Part shown: positions 26,114-35,328 of the stretch, in pieces
Layout: each line of letters starts with the position of its first letter
How positions within the stretch are numbered: position 1 is the stretch's first letter
Assembly: GCF_021531815.1 (NCBI RefSeq)
Contig: NZ_JADYUM010000008.1
Coordinates: 85,216 to 149,215, forward strand
Length of the DNA: 64,000 nucleotides
Direction: 5' to 3'
Origin: Pseudoflavonifractor phocaeensis
GTDB lineage: Bacteria > Bacillota > Clostridia > Oscillospirales > Oscillospiraceae
Program-made: the position numbers and the translations under genes
Notes under the pieces: generated by a model
The model's database searches: none
What the model was told of the DNA's origin: nothing
Seen by the model: only the letters and a program-made list of their open reading frames with translations

Positions 26114-27517
26114 ATGGAAGACTGGACGGAACAAAAGGCGATGGATTGGGGACTCCATGAGGAGTGCGGTGTATTTGGGATCTGCGACCCGGCGGGGAAC
26201 TGTGCTCAAACCACGTATTATGGATTGTACGCTCTCCAGCACCGGGGGCAGGAGGCCTGCGGCATCGCCACCATCAATGACCGGGAGCAGTCTTTTTATA
26301 AGGATGTGGGGCTGGTCAGCGACGTCTTTGACAAAAAAACGCTGACACGCCTCAACGGCACCATGGCGGTGGGCCATGTGCGTTACGCCACCACAGGGGC
26401 GGGGGAACGGGAAAATGCCCAGCCTCTGACCATCAAATATGTGAAGGGTACCCTGGCCGTGGTACACAATGGGAACCTGGTGGACGTGGACAAGCTGCGC
26501 CAGAGCTTTGAGTATAAGGGGGCTATTTTCCATACTACCAGCGACTCGGAGCTGATCGCCTACGCCATCGCCCAGGCGCGGCTGCACTGCGGCAGCGTGG
26601 AGGAGGCGGTCTGCCGGGCCACCGCTGAGCTGAGAGGGGCTTTTTCCCTGTTGGTCATGTCTCCTCAAAAGATGATCGCCTGCCGGGATCCCTGGGGCTT
26701 CCGCCCCCTGTGCATGGGCCGGAAGGGTGAGGCCATTCTGTTTGCCTCCGAGTCCTGCGCCATCGAGGCGGTGGGCGGCAAGGTGGAGCGGGAGCTGGAC
26801 CCCGGCGAGGTGGTGGTGGTCCAGGACGGGAAAGTCACCTCTATCCGGGATAACTGCCGGGGCCTGTCCCACATGTGTATCTTTGAGTACATCTATTTTG
26901 CCCGTCCCGACTCGGTGATCTGCGGCCAGTCGGTCCATCAGGCCCGGGTGAACGCCGGCCGTCTGTTGGCCCGGGAGCATCCGGTGGAAGCCGACCTGGT
27001 GGTGGGCGTGCCCGACTCCGGCCTGGACGCCGCCCGGGGCTACGCTTTGGAGAGCGGCATCCCCAACGGCATGGGCTTTGTGAAAAACCGTTACGTGGGC
27101 CGCACCTTCATCACCCCCGACCAGCAGAGCCGGGAGCAGGCGGTGCGGATCAAGTTGTCCGCCCTGGCCAGCGAGGTGGCGGGCAAGCGGATAGTCATGG
27201 TGGATGACTCCATCGTCCGGGGCACCACCTGCCGCCAGATCATCAACCTGCTCCGGGAGGCCGGGGCCACCGAGGTCCACATGCGGGTGTCCTCGCCCCC
27301 CTTCATCTCCCCCTGCTATTTCGGTACCGACATCCCCAACAAGGAAAAGCTCATCGCCTGCCACAACACCATCGAGGAGATCCGTCAGATCGCTGGAGCG
27401 GACAGCCTGGGCTATTTGTCTATGGAGGGCCTGCATCAGTTGGCGCCGGACGCCAAGTGCGGGTTCTGCGAGGGCTGCTTCACCGGGAAGTATCCCATCG
27501 AAGTGAAAGAAGAATAA
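26114..27517 (+). CDS. purF: Amidophosphoribosyltransferase
   Basis: First committed step of purine synthesis: PRPP plus glutamine to phosphoribosylamine. A 467-aa Bacillus-type enzyme with a 17-residue propeptide before the Ntn nucleophile Cys18 (HEEC-GVFG). Glutaminase motifs include GHVRYATTG and HNGNLV. The PRPP loop is VMVDDSIVRGTT. C-terminal Cys residues (CGFCEGCF region) may ligate a 4Fe-4S cluster as in B. subtilis. ATG 26114 with AGGAAGGGG upstream. It is alone, not in a pur operon, and has a terminator in its leader. Confidence 0.97.
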   Translation: MEDWTEQKAMDWGLHEECGVFGICDPAGNCAQTTYYGLYALQHRGQEACGIATINDREQSFYKDVGLVSDVFDKKTLTRLNGTMAVGHVRYATTGAGERENAQPLTIKYVKGTLAVVHNGNLVDVDKLRQSFEYKGAIFHTTSDSELIAYAIAQARLHCGSVEEAVCRATAELRGAFSLLVMSPQKMIACRDPWGFRPLCMGRKGEAILFASESCAIEAVGGKVERELDPGEVVVVQDGKVTSIRDNCRGLSHMCIFEYIYFARPDSVICGQSVHQARVNAGRLLAREHPVEADLVVGVPDSGLDAARGYALESGIPNGMGFVKNRYVGRTFITPDQQSREQAVRIKLSALASEVAGKRIVMVDDSIVRGTTCRQIINLLREAGATEVHMRVSSPPFISPCYFGTDIPNKEKLIACHNTIEEIRQIAGADSLGYLSMEGLHQLAPDAKCGFCEGCFTGKYPIEVKEE

Positions 27518-27523
27518 AAAGAA

Positions 27524-27564
27524 AAGCGGATGGAGGCAACAGCTGTCTCCATCCGCTTGATTGT
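27524..27564. terminator. Terminator between purF and flavodoxin gene
   Basis: AAGCGGATGGAG pairs with CTCCATCCGCTT across an 11-nt loop, shared by the converging genes. Confidence 0.7.
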
Positions 27565-27580
27565 TATCCGGAGTCACGAA

Positions 27581-28024
27581 TCAGGAGGGGAGGCTCCCGT
27601 AGAACCGGACAGCTCCGTCGCAGTCCTCCTGGCTGGGATGCCCCTTGGCGATCCCACCCACCAGCTTGAAGGGACCGAAGGTGTCCAGACCCGGGCAGCC
27701 GAACTCACCCAGAATACGGGCGGATTTTTTCCGGACAACCTCCGCGATAGACTTGGTATATCCATCCTTTTTGGCGCCGTAGGTGTAGAGGAAAAATACC
27801 GCTTTGTTGTGGGGAAGATCCTGTTCGGCAATTTGAAGGACGGATTTGTGGAACTTGGAGTAGTAGACACCAGAGGCGAATCCGATCCTGTCGTAGTCCT
27901 CCAAAAAAACGCTGGCGGTCTGGGCGGCGTCGATCAGGGTGAACTCGTATTGGGCGGCTATGGCATCGATGAGCTTTTTAGTGTTTCCGTGGTGCTGGGA
28001 GTAGTAGACAATGGCGGTTTTCAT
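27581..28024 (-). CDS. Flavodoxin
   Basis: A 147-aa FMN electron carrier. FMN phosphate loop VYYSQHHGNTKKL (7-19), then YDRIGFASGVYYSKFHKSV and FLYTYGAK around the isoalloxazine site. GGAGA upstream of ATG 28024. Soluble and monocistronic. Confidence 0.9.
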   Translation of the reverse strand: MKTAIVYYSQHHGNTKKLIDAIAAQYEFTLIDAAQTASVFLEDYDRIGFASGVYYSKFHKSVLQIAEQDLPHNKAVFFLYTYGAKKDGYTKSIAEVVRKKSARILGEFGCPGLDTFGPFKLVGGIAKGHPSQEDCDGAVRFYGSLPS

Positions 28025-28193
28025 GGCGGTCTCTCCTTAAAATGTTATGGTATCGCAACTATACAATATCCAAAATGCCTTTGCAAGAACGCAGCTTTGA
28101 GATGCCAGCGTGCGGCAGACAATGCTGGAGTACCACTCCCGTCGGACCCGGGAACAGTCCAGCGGAAAAGCGGAGGCATTTTTCCACGACGTG

Positions 28194-28230
28194 CCAAAAG
28201 CCCCGCGTCCCATGGACGCGGGGCTTTTGG
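28194..28230 (-). terminator. Terminator of the GSIII gene
   Basis: A 17-bp perfect stem (28194-28210 with 28214-28230) starts CCAAAAGCCCCGCGTCC around a 3-nt loop. The A4/T4 tracts sit in the stem ends, so it works in either direction. Confidence 0.85.
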
Positions 28231-28267
28231 CAGAAAAGGAATATAAGGAAAAGGAACGAGCAAAGGG

Positions 28268-30376
28268 TTAAACCTCAAACATGAGGTCGCCGTAGGTGGG
28301 AACGGGCCAGATGTCCTTGTCCACCAGCAGCTCCAGTTCGTCCACAGGCTTGCGCAGGGCAGCCATGGCGGGAACGATCTGGTCGTGATAAGCGTGGGCC
28401 ATAGCCTCCACGTCATCCATGGAGTCCACCTGGGGCAGGAGGACCTTCAGCTCCTCCAGAGCCTTGGCGGCCTCGGCCAGCAGAGCGCTGCACCGGACCA
28501 GCAGGTCCTTCTGGACGGACAGGTCGGCCTCGGCGGAGGCGGCGGCCACGGAGGCGATGGACTGGCCCAGACGGGTGTTGTAGTGGATGACGGCGGGGAT
28601 GTAGTGCTTGCCGGCCATGTGGATCATGGTCTGCGCCTCGATCTTCAGCACCTTGGCGTAGGTCTCATACATGATCTCGGCACGGGACTCCAGCTCGGAC
28701 TTGGTGTAGATGCCGAACTTGGTGAACAGCTCCTCGGCCTTGGGGGTGGTGAGGGAAGAGACAGCGTTGACCAGGGAGGGAAGGTTGGGCAGGCCGCGGC
28801 GGGCGGCTTCCTCCACCCACTCCTCGGAGTAGCCGTTGCCGTTGAAAACGATGCGCTGATGCTTGGTCATCCAGTCGTGGATCAGCTTGGTGCAGGCGCT
28901 CTGGAAGTCCTCGGACTTCTCCAGAATGTCGGCGGCCTCGCAGAAGGCCTCGGCCACGATGGCGTTCAGGGTGACGTTAGCGTCGGCGATGGAGTCGGAG
29001 GAGCCCACCATGCGGAACTCAAACTTGTTGCCGGTGAAGGCGAAGGGGGAGGTGCGGTTCCGGTCGGTGGCGTCCTTCTTGATGACGGGGACGGTGGAAA
29101 CGCCGGAGTCCAGCTTGGAGGCGGTCAGCAGCTTGATGGAGTCGGCGTTGGAGACGATCTGGTTGACCACGCCGTCCAGCTGGTCGCCCAGGAAGATGGA
29201 GATGATGGCGGGAGGAGCCTCCTGAGCGCCCAGACGGTGCTCATTGCCCACGCAGGAGGCGGAGCAGCGCAGCAGGTCGGCGTGGGTGTCCACAGCCTTC
29301 ATGATGCAGGCCAGCACCAGCAGGAACTGGAGGTTCTCATTGGGGGTATCGCCGGGGTCCAGCAGGTTCTCACCGGTATCGGTGCCGATGGACCAGTTGT
29401 TGTGCTTGCCGGAGCCGTTGACGCCGGCGTAGGGCTTCTCGTGGAGCAGGCACACCAGGCCGTGCTTGGTGGCGACCCGCTTCATGGTCTCCATGGCCAG
29501 CTGGTTCTGGTCGACAGCCAGGTTGCAGGTGCTGTAGACGGGAGCCATCTCGTGCTGGGCGGGGGCCACCTCGTTGTGCTGGGTGGTGGCGGGGATGCCC
29601 AGCTTCCACAGTTCCTGGTTCAGGTCGGCCATGAACTTGCCCACGCGGTAACGGATCACGCCGAAGTACTGGTCCTCCAGCTCCTGGCCCTTGGGGGCGG
29701 GGGCGCCGAAGAGGGTGCGGCCGGTGTAGATCAGGTCGCGGCGCTTCAGATACTTCTCGCGGTCCACCAGGAAATACTCCTGCTCAGGTCCCACAGAGGG
29801 GACGACCTTCTTGGCCTCGGTGTTGCCGAACAGCCGCAGGATACGCAGGGCCTGGGTGTTGATGGCCTCCATGGAGCGCAGCAGGGGGGTCTTCTTGTCC
29901 AGCGCCTCGCCGTTATAGGAGACGAAAATGGTGGGGATGCACAGGATGGTGCCGCAGGACATCTCCTTGACAAAAGCGGGGGAGGTCATATCCCAGGCGG
30001 TGTAGCCGCGGGCGTAGTGGGTGGCGCGCAGGCCGCCGGAAGGGAAGGAGGAGGCGTCGGGCTCACCCATGATGAGCTGCTTGCCGGTCAACTGCAGCAA
30101 GGTCTTGCTGTCCTTGGGGGCGGTGATGAAGGAGTCGTGCTTCTCGGCGGTGACGCCGGTCAGAGGCTGGAACCAATGGGTGTAATGGGTGGCACCCTTT
30201 TCCACGGCCCAGTCCTTCATGGCGTTGGCCACGATGTCGGCGGTAGCCATGCTGATGTTGCCGCCGTGCTCCATCACGTCCACCACTTCGGCATAGGCCT
30301 TCTTGGGCAGGCGCTCGCGCATCACGGACATGCTGAATACGTTGGAGCCGAAAATCTCAGAGATGTTGACGCTCAT
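28268..30376 (-). CDS. glnN: Glutamine synthetase type III
   Basis: ATP-dependent glutamine synthesis from glutamate and ammonia. The 702 aa match GSIII (about 700, versus 440-470 for GSI). Visible family regions: EIFGSNVFSMSVMRERLPK at the N-terminus, GPEQEYFLVD (metal Glu), NEVAPAQHEMAPVY, GVNGSGKHNNWSIGT and FGATE-type Arg/Glu sites later. ATG 30376 has GAAAGGG upstream. It is divergent from a second, GSI-type synthetase. The leader holds an attenuator-like terminator. Confidence 0.95.
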   Translation of the reverse strand: MSVNISEIFGSNVFSMSVMRERLPKKAYAEVVDVMEHGGNISMATADIVANAMKDWAVEKGATHYTHWFQPLTGVTAEKHDSFITAPKDSKTLLQLTGKQLIMGEPDASSFPSGGLRATHYARGYTAWDMTSPAFVKEMSCGTILCIPTIFVSYNGEALDKKTPLLRSMEAINTQALRILRLFGNTEAKKVVPSVGPEQEYFLVDREKYLKRRDLIYTGRTLFGAPAPKGQELEDQYFGVIRYRVGKFMADLNQELWKLGIPATTQHNEVAPAQHEMAPVYSTCNLAVDQNQLAMETMKRVATKHGLVCLLHEKPYAGVNGSGKHNNWSIGTDTGENLLDPGDTPNENLQFLLVLACIMKAVDTHADLLRCSASCVGNEHRLGAQEAPPAIISIFLGDQLDGVVNQIVSNADSIKLLTASKLDSGVSTVPVIKKDATDRNRTSPFAFTGNKFEFRMVGSSDSIADANVTLNAIVAEAFCEAADILEKSEDFQSACTKLIHDWMTKHQRIVFNGNGYSEEWVEEAARRGLPNLPSLVNAVSSLTTPKAEELFTKFGIYTKSELESRAEIMYETYAKVLKIEAQTMIHMAGKHYIPAVIHYNTRLGQSIASVAAASAEADLSVQKDLLVRCSALLAEAAKALEELKVLLPQVDSMDDVEAMAHAYHDQIVPAMAALRKPVDELELLVDKDIWPVPTYGDLMFEV

Positions 30377-30418
30377 ACTGTTCAACCCTTTCAATTGATT
30401 CTGGGACAGGCCGGAAAC

Positions 30419-30480
30419 AAAAAAGAAGACAATAATGCCCTGGGCGGACACCATTGTCTCAAACGTTTCGCAGCCAATGC
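30419..30480 (-). promoter_or_regulatory. Attenuator-like leader of GSIII with candidate ANTAR site
   Basis: On the minus strand a 12-bp stem (ACAATGGTGTCC with GGGCATTATTGT, four G-U) is followed by CTTCTTTTTT, an intrinsic terminator inside the 5' leader. Upstream CATTG (plus 30475-30479) can pair with CAATG of the terminator's 5' arm as an antiterminator. The same arm contains GAC-AATGGT-GTC, a hexaloop with A at 1 and G at 4. This is preceded by a GCAG/CTGC stem with a 7-nt loop. A1/G4 hexaloop pairs are what ANTAR proteins bind. Confidence 0.5.
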
Positions 30481-30736
30481 CTGCCCCCTGGGGCGCAAGC
30501 AAATCTACTGACTAATACGATACCCTATCCGGACTTTTTTTGCAAGGCAGAATTGTGCCTAAAGTTGGCGGGGGCTTTCCCGGGGAGATGTGGGAAATCT
30601 CACCAAGAACGGGCGTGAGTACGGTGGAAAATGCAGGACCGGGCGGAGAAAATGCGGAAAAACCGAAAAGGGACAGGGAATCAACAAAGTTTTTTATAAA
30701 ATCTGCCAGAAGTAAAGGGAAATGATTCAAAAGTCC

Positions 30737-30766
30737 TTGACAGGGCCGAAGAGTTGGTGTCATACT
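30737..30766 (+). promoter_or_regulatory. Promoter of glnA
   Basis: TTGACA (30737-30742), 18-bp spacer and CATACT (30761-30766). The following 70-nt leader has a CATAC/GTATG hairpin and a CCGCGCC/GGCGCGG hairpin. Confidence 0.6.
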
Positions 30767-30836
30767 CACGGTATGTGAAAGGTCCGCGCCGGTGAAGGGG
30801 CGCGGAGAATGAAACAGATGGAAGGAGAGATCCGCC

Positions 30837-32168
30837 ATGGGTTATACCAAGGAAGATATTATCCGGATGGTGGAGGAGGAGGAGATCGAATTTATCCGCA
30901 TGCAATTTGTGGATATTTTCGGTCAGATGAAGAACGTGGCCATTACCGCCTCCCAGGTGGAGAAGGCGGTCAACAACCAGATCATGTTCGACGGCTCCTC
31001 CATCGAGGGCTTCACCCGGATCAATGAGTCGGACCAGTGCCTGTATCCCGACCTGAACAGCTTTACCATTTTCCCCTGGCGTCCCGCCCAGGGAAAGGTG
31101 GCCCGGCTGATCTGCGATGTGTACAATCCCGACGGAACCCCCTTTGTGGGCGACCCCCGGGGCGTGCTGCGCCGGGTGCTGAAGAGGGCCAATGATATGG
31201 GGTTTGACACCTTCAACATTGGGCCTGAGCTGGAGTTTTTCCTCTTTGAGACCGACGAGCAGGGCCACGCCACCACGAAGACCCGGGACGAGGCGGGCTA
31301 TTTCGACCTGGGCCCCCTGGACCACGGAGAGTCCACTCGCCGTGAGGTGTGCATGAACCTGGAGCAGATGGGCTTTGAGATCGAGGCCAGCCACCACGAG
31401 TGCGCCGTGGGACAGCATGAGATCGATTTCAAGTATGTGGACGCCATGGACGGGGCGGACAAGATCATGACCCTGAAGCTGGCGGTAAAGACCCTGGCCC
31501 AGAAGAACGGCCTCCATGCCACCTTTATGCCAAAGCCGATCTACGGGATCGCCGGGTCCGGGATGCACCTGAATATGTCCCTGTTCAAGGACGGAAAGAA
31601 CGTGTTCTTTGACGAGAGCGGGGAGCGCCAGCTGTCCCAGACGGCCTATTCCTTTATCGCCGGACTGCTGGAGCATGTCAGCGGCTTCACCGCACTGACC
31701 AATCCTCTGGTCAACTCCTACAAGCGGCTGGGCGCGGGCTATGAGGCCCCCAGGTACAAGGCCTGGTCGGCCTCCAACCGGTCCACCCTGATCCGCATCC
31801 CCGCCGTCCGGGGGCAGACCACCCGCGTGGAGTTGCGCAGCCCGGACCCCTCCTGCAATCCCTATCTGGCGGTGGCGGCCTGTCTGGCGGCCGGCCTGGA
31901 TGGGATCGCCCGGGGACTCACCCCTCCGCCGGAGATCACCGACAACGTCTATGAGATGGATGACGAGGTCCGGGCCGCTCGGAACATCCATGCCCTGCCC
32001 GAGACGCTGGAGGACGCCCTGGAGGCCATGGAGCAGGACGAACTCATCATGGATGTGCTGGGAGAGCATGTGGCCCGTCATTACATCAAGGGCAAGATGA
32101 AGGAGTGGAGGGAGTACCAGACCCGGGTGTCCAGCTGGGAGCTGGACAAATATCTGGTGACCTATTGA
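30837..32168 (+). CDS. glnA: Glutamine synthetase type I
   Basis: A 443-aa GSI-alpha type enzyme. Motifs: FDGSSIEGF (latch/substrate), GPELEFFLF (metal Glu), the HHE-VGQHEIDF metal site, NPLVNSYKRL, and RIP-RGQ-TRVELRSPDPSCNPYLA. The GSI-beta adenylylation Tyr loop is not evident, so regulation should be by feedback or protein interaction as in Bacillus. It is followed 39 bp later by an ANTAR regulator gene. Having GSI beside GSIII suggests division of labour under different nitrogen states. Confidence 0.96.
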   Translation: MGYTKEDIIRMVEEEEIEFIRMQFVDIFGQMKNVAITASQVEKAVNNQIMFDGSSIEGFTRINESDQCLYPDLNSFTIFPWRPAQGKVARLICDVYNPDGTPFVGDPRGVLRRVLKRANDMGFDTFNIGPELEFFLFETDEQGHATTKTRDEAGYFDLGPLDHGESTRREVCMNLEQMGFEIEASHHECAVGQHEIDFKYVDAMDGADKIMTLKLAVKTLAQKNGLHATFMPKPIYGIAGSGMHLNMSLFKDGKNVFFDESGERQLSQTAYSFIAGLLEHVSGFTALTNPLVNSYKRLGAGYEAPRYKAWSASNRSTLIRIPAVRGQTTRVELRSPDPSCNPYLAVAACLAAGLDGIARGLTPPPEITDNVYEMDDEVRAARNIHALPETLEDALEAMEQDELIMDVLGEHVARHYIKGKMKEWREYQTRVSSWELDKYLVTY

Positions 32169-32207
32169 TTCCCCTGGGACGATAGGGGCGGAAAGAAGTG
32201 AGGAGAC

Positions 32208-32759
32208 GTGGAGACCGTAATTGTGGCCTTTGAAAATACCGCCATGAGCCAGCGGTTCAGCGACCTGCTGGAGAGTACCGGCACCGCCCGGTGCCTGACC
32301 TGCCATTCCGGCGACCAGGTGCGGCGGTATCTCAGCGGGCATCAGGTCTTCTGCGTGGTGTGCGGGCCCCATCTGACCGACGGTCCCGCGGAATGGCTGT
32401 ATGAGGACCTTCCTCCCTCCTGCTCCCTGCTCCTGGTGGGCCCCCAGCACGTTCTGGACGCCTGCGCCAGCCGGGAGGTCTTCAAGCTGGCCACTCCCAT
32501 CCGGAAGGAGGAGGCGCTCTCCACCGTCCGGCTCCTGCTCCAGTTTGGACACCGTATGGAGCGTTTTGTCCGCCCCCGGCGGAGCTCCGCGGAGCAGGAA
32601 CTGGTGGACAAGGCGAAAAAGCTGCTGATGCAGCATAAGGGCATGAGTGAGGACGAGGCCCACCGGGCGCTTCAGAAGCGGAGCATGGACGCAGGCTCCC
32701 GTCTGACCCAGACCGCCCGTCAGATCATCGCGGAACTGGAAACACAGCCGGCGGAATGA
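32208..32759 (+). CDS. ANTAR-domain RNA-binding antiterminator with pseudo-receiver
   Basis: A 183-aa protein. The C-terminal three-helix ANTAR domain is clear (VDKAKKLLMQHKGMSEDEAH, then ALQKRSMD and SRLTQTARQII). The N-terminal about 115 residues have receiver-like length and alternation (ETVIVAFENTAMSQRFSDLL; FCVVCGPHL). The strand that should end in the phosphoacceptor Asp reads VVCGPH, so it cannot be phosphorylated in the usual way. GTG start 32208 with GAGGAG upstream. Co-directional with glnA. ANTAR proteins bind dual hexaloop RNAs and prevent termination; the GSIII leader is a likely target. Confidence 0.88.
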   Translation: METVIVAFENTAMSQRFSDLLESTGTARCLTCHSGDQVRRYLSGHQVFCVVCGPHLTDGPAEWLYEDLPPSCSLLLVGPQHVLDACASREVFKLATPIRKEEALSTVRLLLQFGHRMERFVRPRRSSAEQELVDKAKKLLMQHKGMSEDEAHRALQKRSMDAGSRLTQTARQIIAELETQPAE

Positions 32760-32800
32760 GCGAGGCCGGCGGCGCATATCATGCATTAGGCATCCATATG

Positions 32801-32836
32801 GGACCGGCGGCGCGGGCATGCCGCCGGTCCTTTTCC
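32801..32836 (+). terminator. Terminator after the glnA-ANTAR unit
   Basis: GGACCGGCGGC and GCCGCCGGTCC enclose an 8-nt loop and TTTT follows. It separates the nitrogen genes from dapF. Confidence 0.8.
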
Positions 32837-32854
32837 ATGATAAGGAGGAGCATC

Positions 32855-33643
32855 ATGCGTTTTACAAAAATGGAAGGGCTTGGAAATGACTACATCTACC
32901 TCAACTGTATGGGCTGGGAGCCTCCGGACCTGCCGGAGCTTGCGGTGCGGCTGTCCGACCGGCATTTTGGGGTGGGATCGGACGGCCTGATCTGTATCAA
33001 GCCGGGGCGGAACGGGGATTTCACCATGGAGATGTACAACGCCGACGGATCGAGGGGGGCTATGTGCGGCAACGGGATCCGGTGTTTGGGAAAGTATGTC
33101 TACGACCATGGCCTGACCCGCAAGACCTGCCTCACCATCGACACGGACGCCGGCCCGCGGGGGCTGGAATTACAGGTAGCAGGCGGAAAAGTGGAGCGGG
33201 TGACGGTGGATATGGGGGAACCGGCCCTGTTCCCCGGCGTGACGCTGGAGGCGGAAGGGGAGCGCTTCGACGCGGTCCAGGTCTCCATGGGGAATCCCCA
33301 CGCCGTTATTTTCTGCCGGGACCCGGAACAAGTGGAGCTGGAGCGGCTGGGGCCGGTGCTGGAGCGGCATCCGGGCCTGCGGGAGCGGTCCAATGTGGAG
33401 TTCGCGGCGCTGACTGGACCGGACAGCTTGACGGTCCGGGTATGGGAGCGGGGCAGCGGGATCACCCTGGCCTGCGGCACCGGAGCCTGCGCCGTCTTCG
33501 CGGCCGCCCGGAAGCTGGGCCTGTGCGGAACATCTGCCAACGTCCGGCTGCCCGGCGGGACCCTGGGACTGGAGGAGCGGGACGGACGGATCTTTATGAC
33601 GGGTCCGGCCAGAACGGTCTTTGAGGGGGAGACGGAGAATTGA
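32855..33643 (+). CDS. dapF: Diaminopimelate epimerase
   Basis: Interconverts LL- and meso-diaminopimelate without cofactor, for lysine and peptidoglycan. 262 aa. Both catalytic Cys are in place: MCGNGIRC and ACGTGACA. ATG 32855 follows AAGGAGG; the frame is open further upstream but runs through the terminator. dapL follows 180 bp later, giving the short aminotransferase route to meso-DAP. Confidence 0.95.
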   Translation: MRFTKMEGLGNDYIYLNCMGWEPPDLPELAVRLSDRHFGVGSDGLICIKPGRNGDFTMEMYNADGSRGAMCGNGIRCLGKYVYDHGLTRKTCLTIDTDAGPRGLELQVAGGKVERVTVDMGEPALFPGVTLEAEGERFDAVQVSMGNPHAVIFCRDPEQVELERLGPVLERHPGLRERSNVEFAALTGPDSLTVRVWERGSGITLACGTGACAVFAAARKLGLCGTSANVRLPGGTLGLEERDGRIFMTGPARTVFEGETEN

Positions 33644-33748
33644 AGGGCGTTCTTTCGTTGCACTGAGCGCCCCGGAGCGTCGAGCTGTGCGTGGGGCTGC
33701 GTTTCGGATTCCCGCCGCGGCGTCTCCCGACGGGGAGAAATTTATACA

Positions 33749-33777
33749 TTGACAACAGTTGGAAAATCGGTGATAAT
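33749..33777 (+). promoter_or_regulatory. Promoter of dapL
   Basis: Perfect TTGACA (33749-33754), 17-bp spacer and GATAAT (33772-33777). Confidence 0.7.
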
Positions 33778-33822
33778 ACCAACAAAAGCGGCAGAAGCGA
33801 CTGCACAAAGGAGCTGTTTACC

Positions 33823-35040
33823 ATGGTAAAAGTCAATCAAAATTATCTGAAGCTGCCCGGCAGCTATCTGTTTTCCGAGGTGGCCCGGCGGATCTCCGCC
33901 TACTCCGCCGCCCACCCCGAGGCCAAGATCACCAAGCTGTCCATCGGCGACGTGACCCGTCCCCTGGTCCCCGCCGTCATCGAGGCCATGCACAAGGCTG
34001 TGGATGAGATGGCTACCTACGAGGGCTTCCACGGCTACGGACCGGAGCAGGGCTACGCTTTCCTCCGGGAGGCCATCGCCCAGTGCGATTACGCCGCCCG
34101 GGGCGTGGACATCAAGCCGGAGGAGATCTTTGTCTCCGACGGCGCCAAGAGCGACTGCGGCAACATCGGCGACATCTTCGGGGTGGACAACGTGGTGGCG
34201 GTGTGCGACCCCGTGTACCCCGTCTATGTGGACACCAACGCCATGGCGGGCCGGGCCGGTGACTTCCAGGAGGAACTGGGCCGCTGGAACAAACTGGTCT
34301 ATATGCCCTGTGTGGAGTCCAACGGCTTTTCTCCCGAGCCGCCCAAGGAGAAGGCGGACATCATCTACCTTTGCTTCCCCAACAACCCCACCGGCGCCAT
34401 GGCTACTCGGGAGCAGCTGAAGGTTTGGGTGGACTATGCCAACGCCAACGGCTCCGTCATTCTGTACGACTCCGCTTATGAGGCGTTCATTACCGGAGCG
34501 GATATTCCCCACACCATCTATGAAATCGAGGGCGCCCGTACCTGCGCCATCGAGTTCCGGTCCTTCTCCAAGACCGCCGGCTTTACCGGCAACCGCTGCG
34601 CTTACACCGTGGTGCCCATGGAGCTGGAGCGGGACGGCGCCAGCCTGAACAAGATGTGGAACCGCCGCCAGTGCACCAAGTTCAACGGCGTGCCCTATGT
34701 GGTCCAGCGGGGTGCCGCGGCCATCTACACCCCCGAGGGCCACGCCCAGATCATGGAGTCCATCGACTACTACCGTCAGAACGCAACGGTTATCCGGGAG
34801 GGCCTGACCTCCGCCGGATTCACCTGCTACGGCGGCGTGGACGCCCCCTACATCTGGTTGAAGACCCCCAACGGCATGGGCTCCTGGGACTTCTTTGACC
34901 TGGTCCTGGACCGGGCCAATGTGGCTACCACACCCGGCGCCGGCTTCGGTCCCAGCGGCGAGGGCTTTGTCCGCCTGACTGCATTCGGCGACGCCCAGGC
35001 CACCAAGGAGGCCGTGGAGCGGGTCAAATCTGTCATCTAA
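33823..35040 (+). CDS. dapL: LL-diaminopimelate aminotransferase
   Basis: PLP enzyme converting tetrahydrodipicolinate directly to LL-DAP, bypassing DapD/C/E. The 405 aa match the family. Seen: [40 protein letters not shown] and the PLP lysine in [17 protein letters not shown] 33823 behind AAAGGAG, with its own promoter. With dapF it supplies meso-DAP. Confidence 0.95.
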   Translation: MVKVNQNYLKLPGSYLFSEVARRISAYSAAHPEAKITKLSIGDVTRPLVPAVIEAMHKAVDEMATYEGFHGYGPEQGYAFLREAIAQCDYAARGVDIKPEEIFVSDGAKSDCGNIGDIFGVDNVVAVCDPVYPVYVDTNAMAGRAGDFQEELGRWNKLVYMPCVESNGFSPEPPKEKADIIYLCFPNNPTGAMATREQLKVWVDYANANGSVILYDSAYEAFITGADIPHTIYEIEGARTCAIEFRSFSKTAGFTGNRCAYTVVPMELERDGASLNKMWNRRQCTKFNGVPYVVQRGAAAIYTPEGHAQIMESIDYYRQNATVIREGLTSAGFTCYGGVDAPYIWLKTPNGMGSWDFFDLVLDRANVATTPGAGFGPSGEGFVRLTAFGDAQATKEAVERVKSVI

Positions 35041-35051
35041 ACAGAAAAAAT

Positions 35052-35097
35052 CAATAAAAGCGCCCCCCGGAATGGCTTCCGGGGGGCGCTTTTATTG
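35052..35097 (+). terminator. dapL terminator
   Basis: A stem of about 20 bp (AATAAAAGCGCCCCCCGG with its complement) around a short loop. One of the strongest in the window, and symmetric. Confidence 0.85.
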
Positions 35098-35193
35098 GCC
35101 GACAAAGGAGTGAATCAGCGCTTTATCTGTGTGATTTATCAAAACTTATGAAATTTGAATTTTAAATTATTGCAAATTGCGAAAATTAGACAA

Positions 35194-35223
35194 TTGAAAT
35201 TCCAGGAGTTTCTGGGTTATAAT
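35194..35223 (+). promoter_or_regulatory. Promoter of gltBD
   Basis: TTGAAA (35194-35199), 18-bp spacer and perfect TATAAT (35218-35223). The 35100-35320 region is markedly AT-rich compared with its surroundings and contains no gene. Confidence 0.7.
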
Positions 35224-35328
35224 CGGAGCAATCCACAAAAACATGCAAAATCTGAATTGAAACTTGCAAAATTTTGGGAGGCTGCAAATGTAGCATCAAA
35301 CGACCGATCACGAAAAGAGGAAATGAGC

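Noticed and set aside
28385..30511. 708-codon open frame antisense to GSIII
   Set aside because: Mirror of codon bias in glnN; composition is artefactual and no start signal is present.
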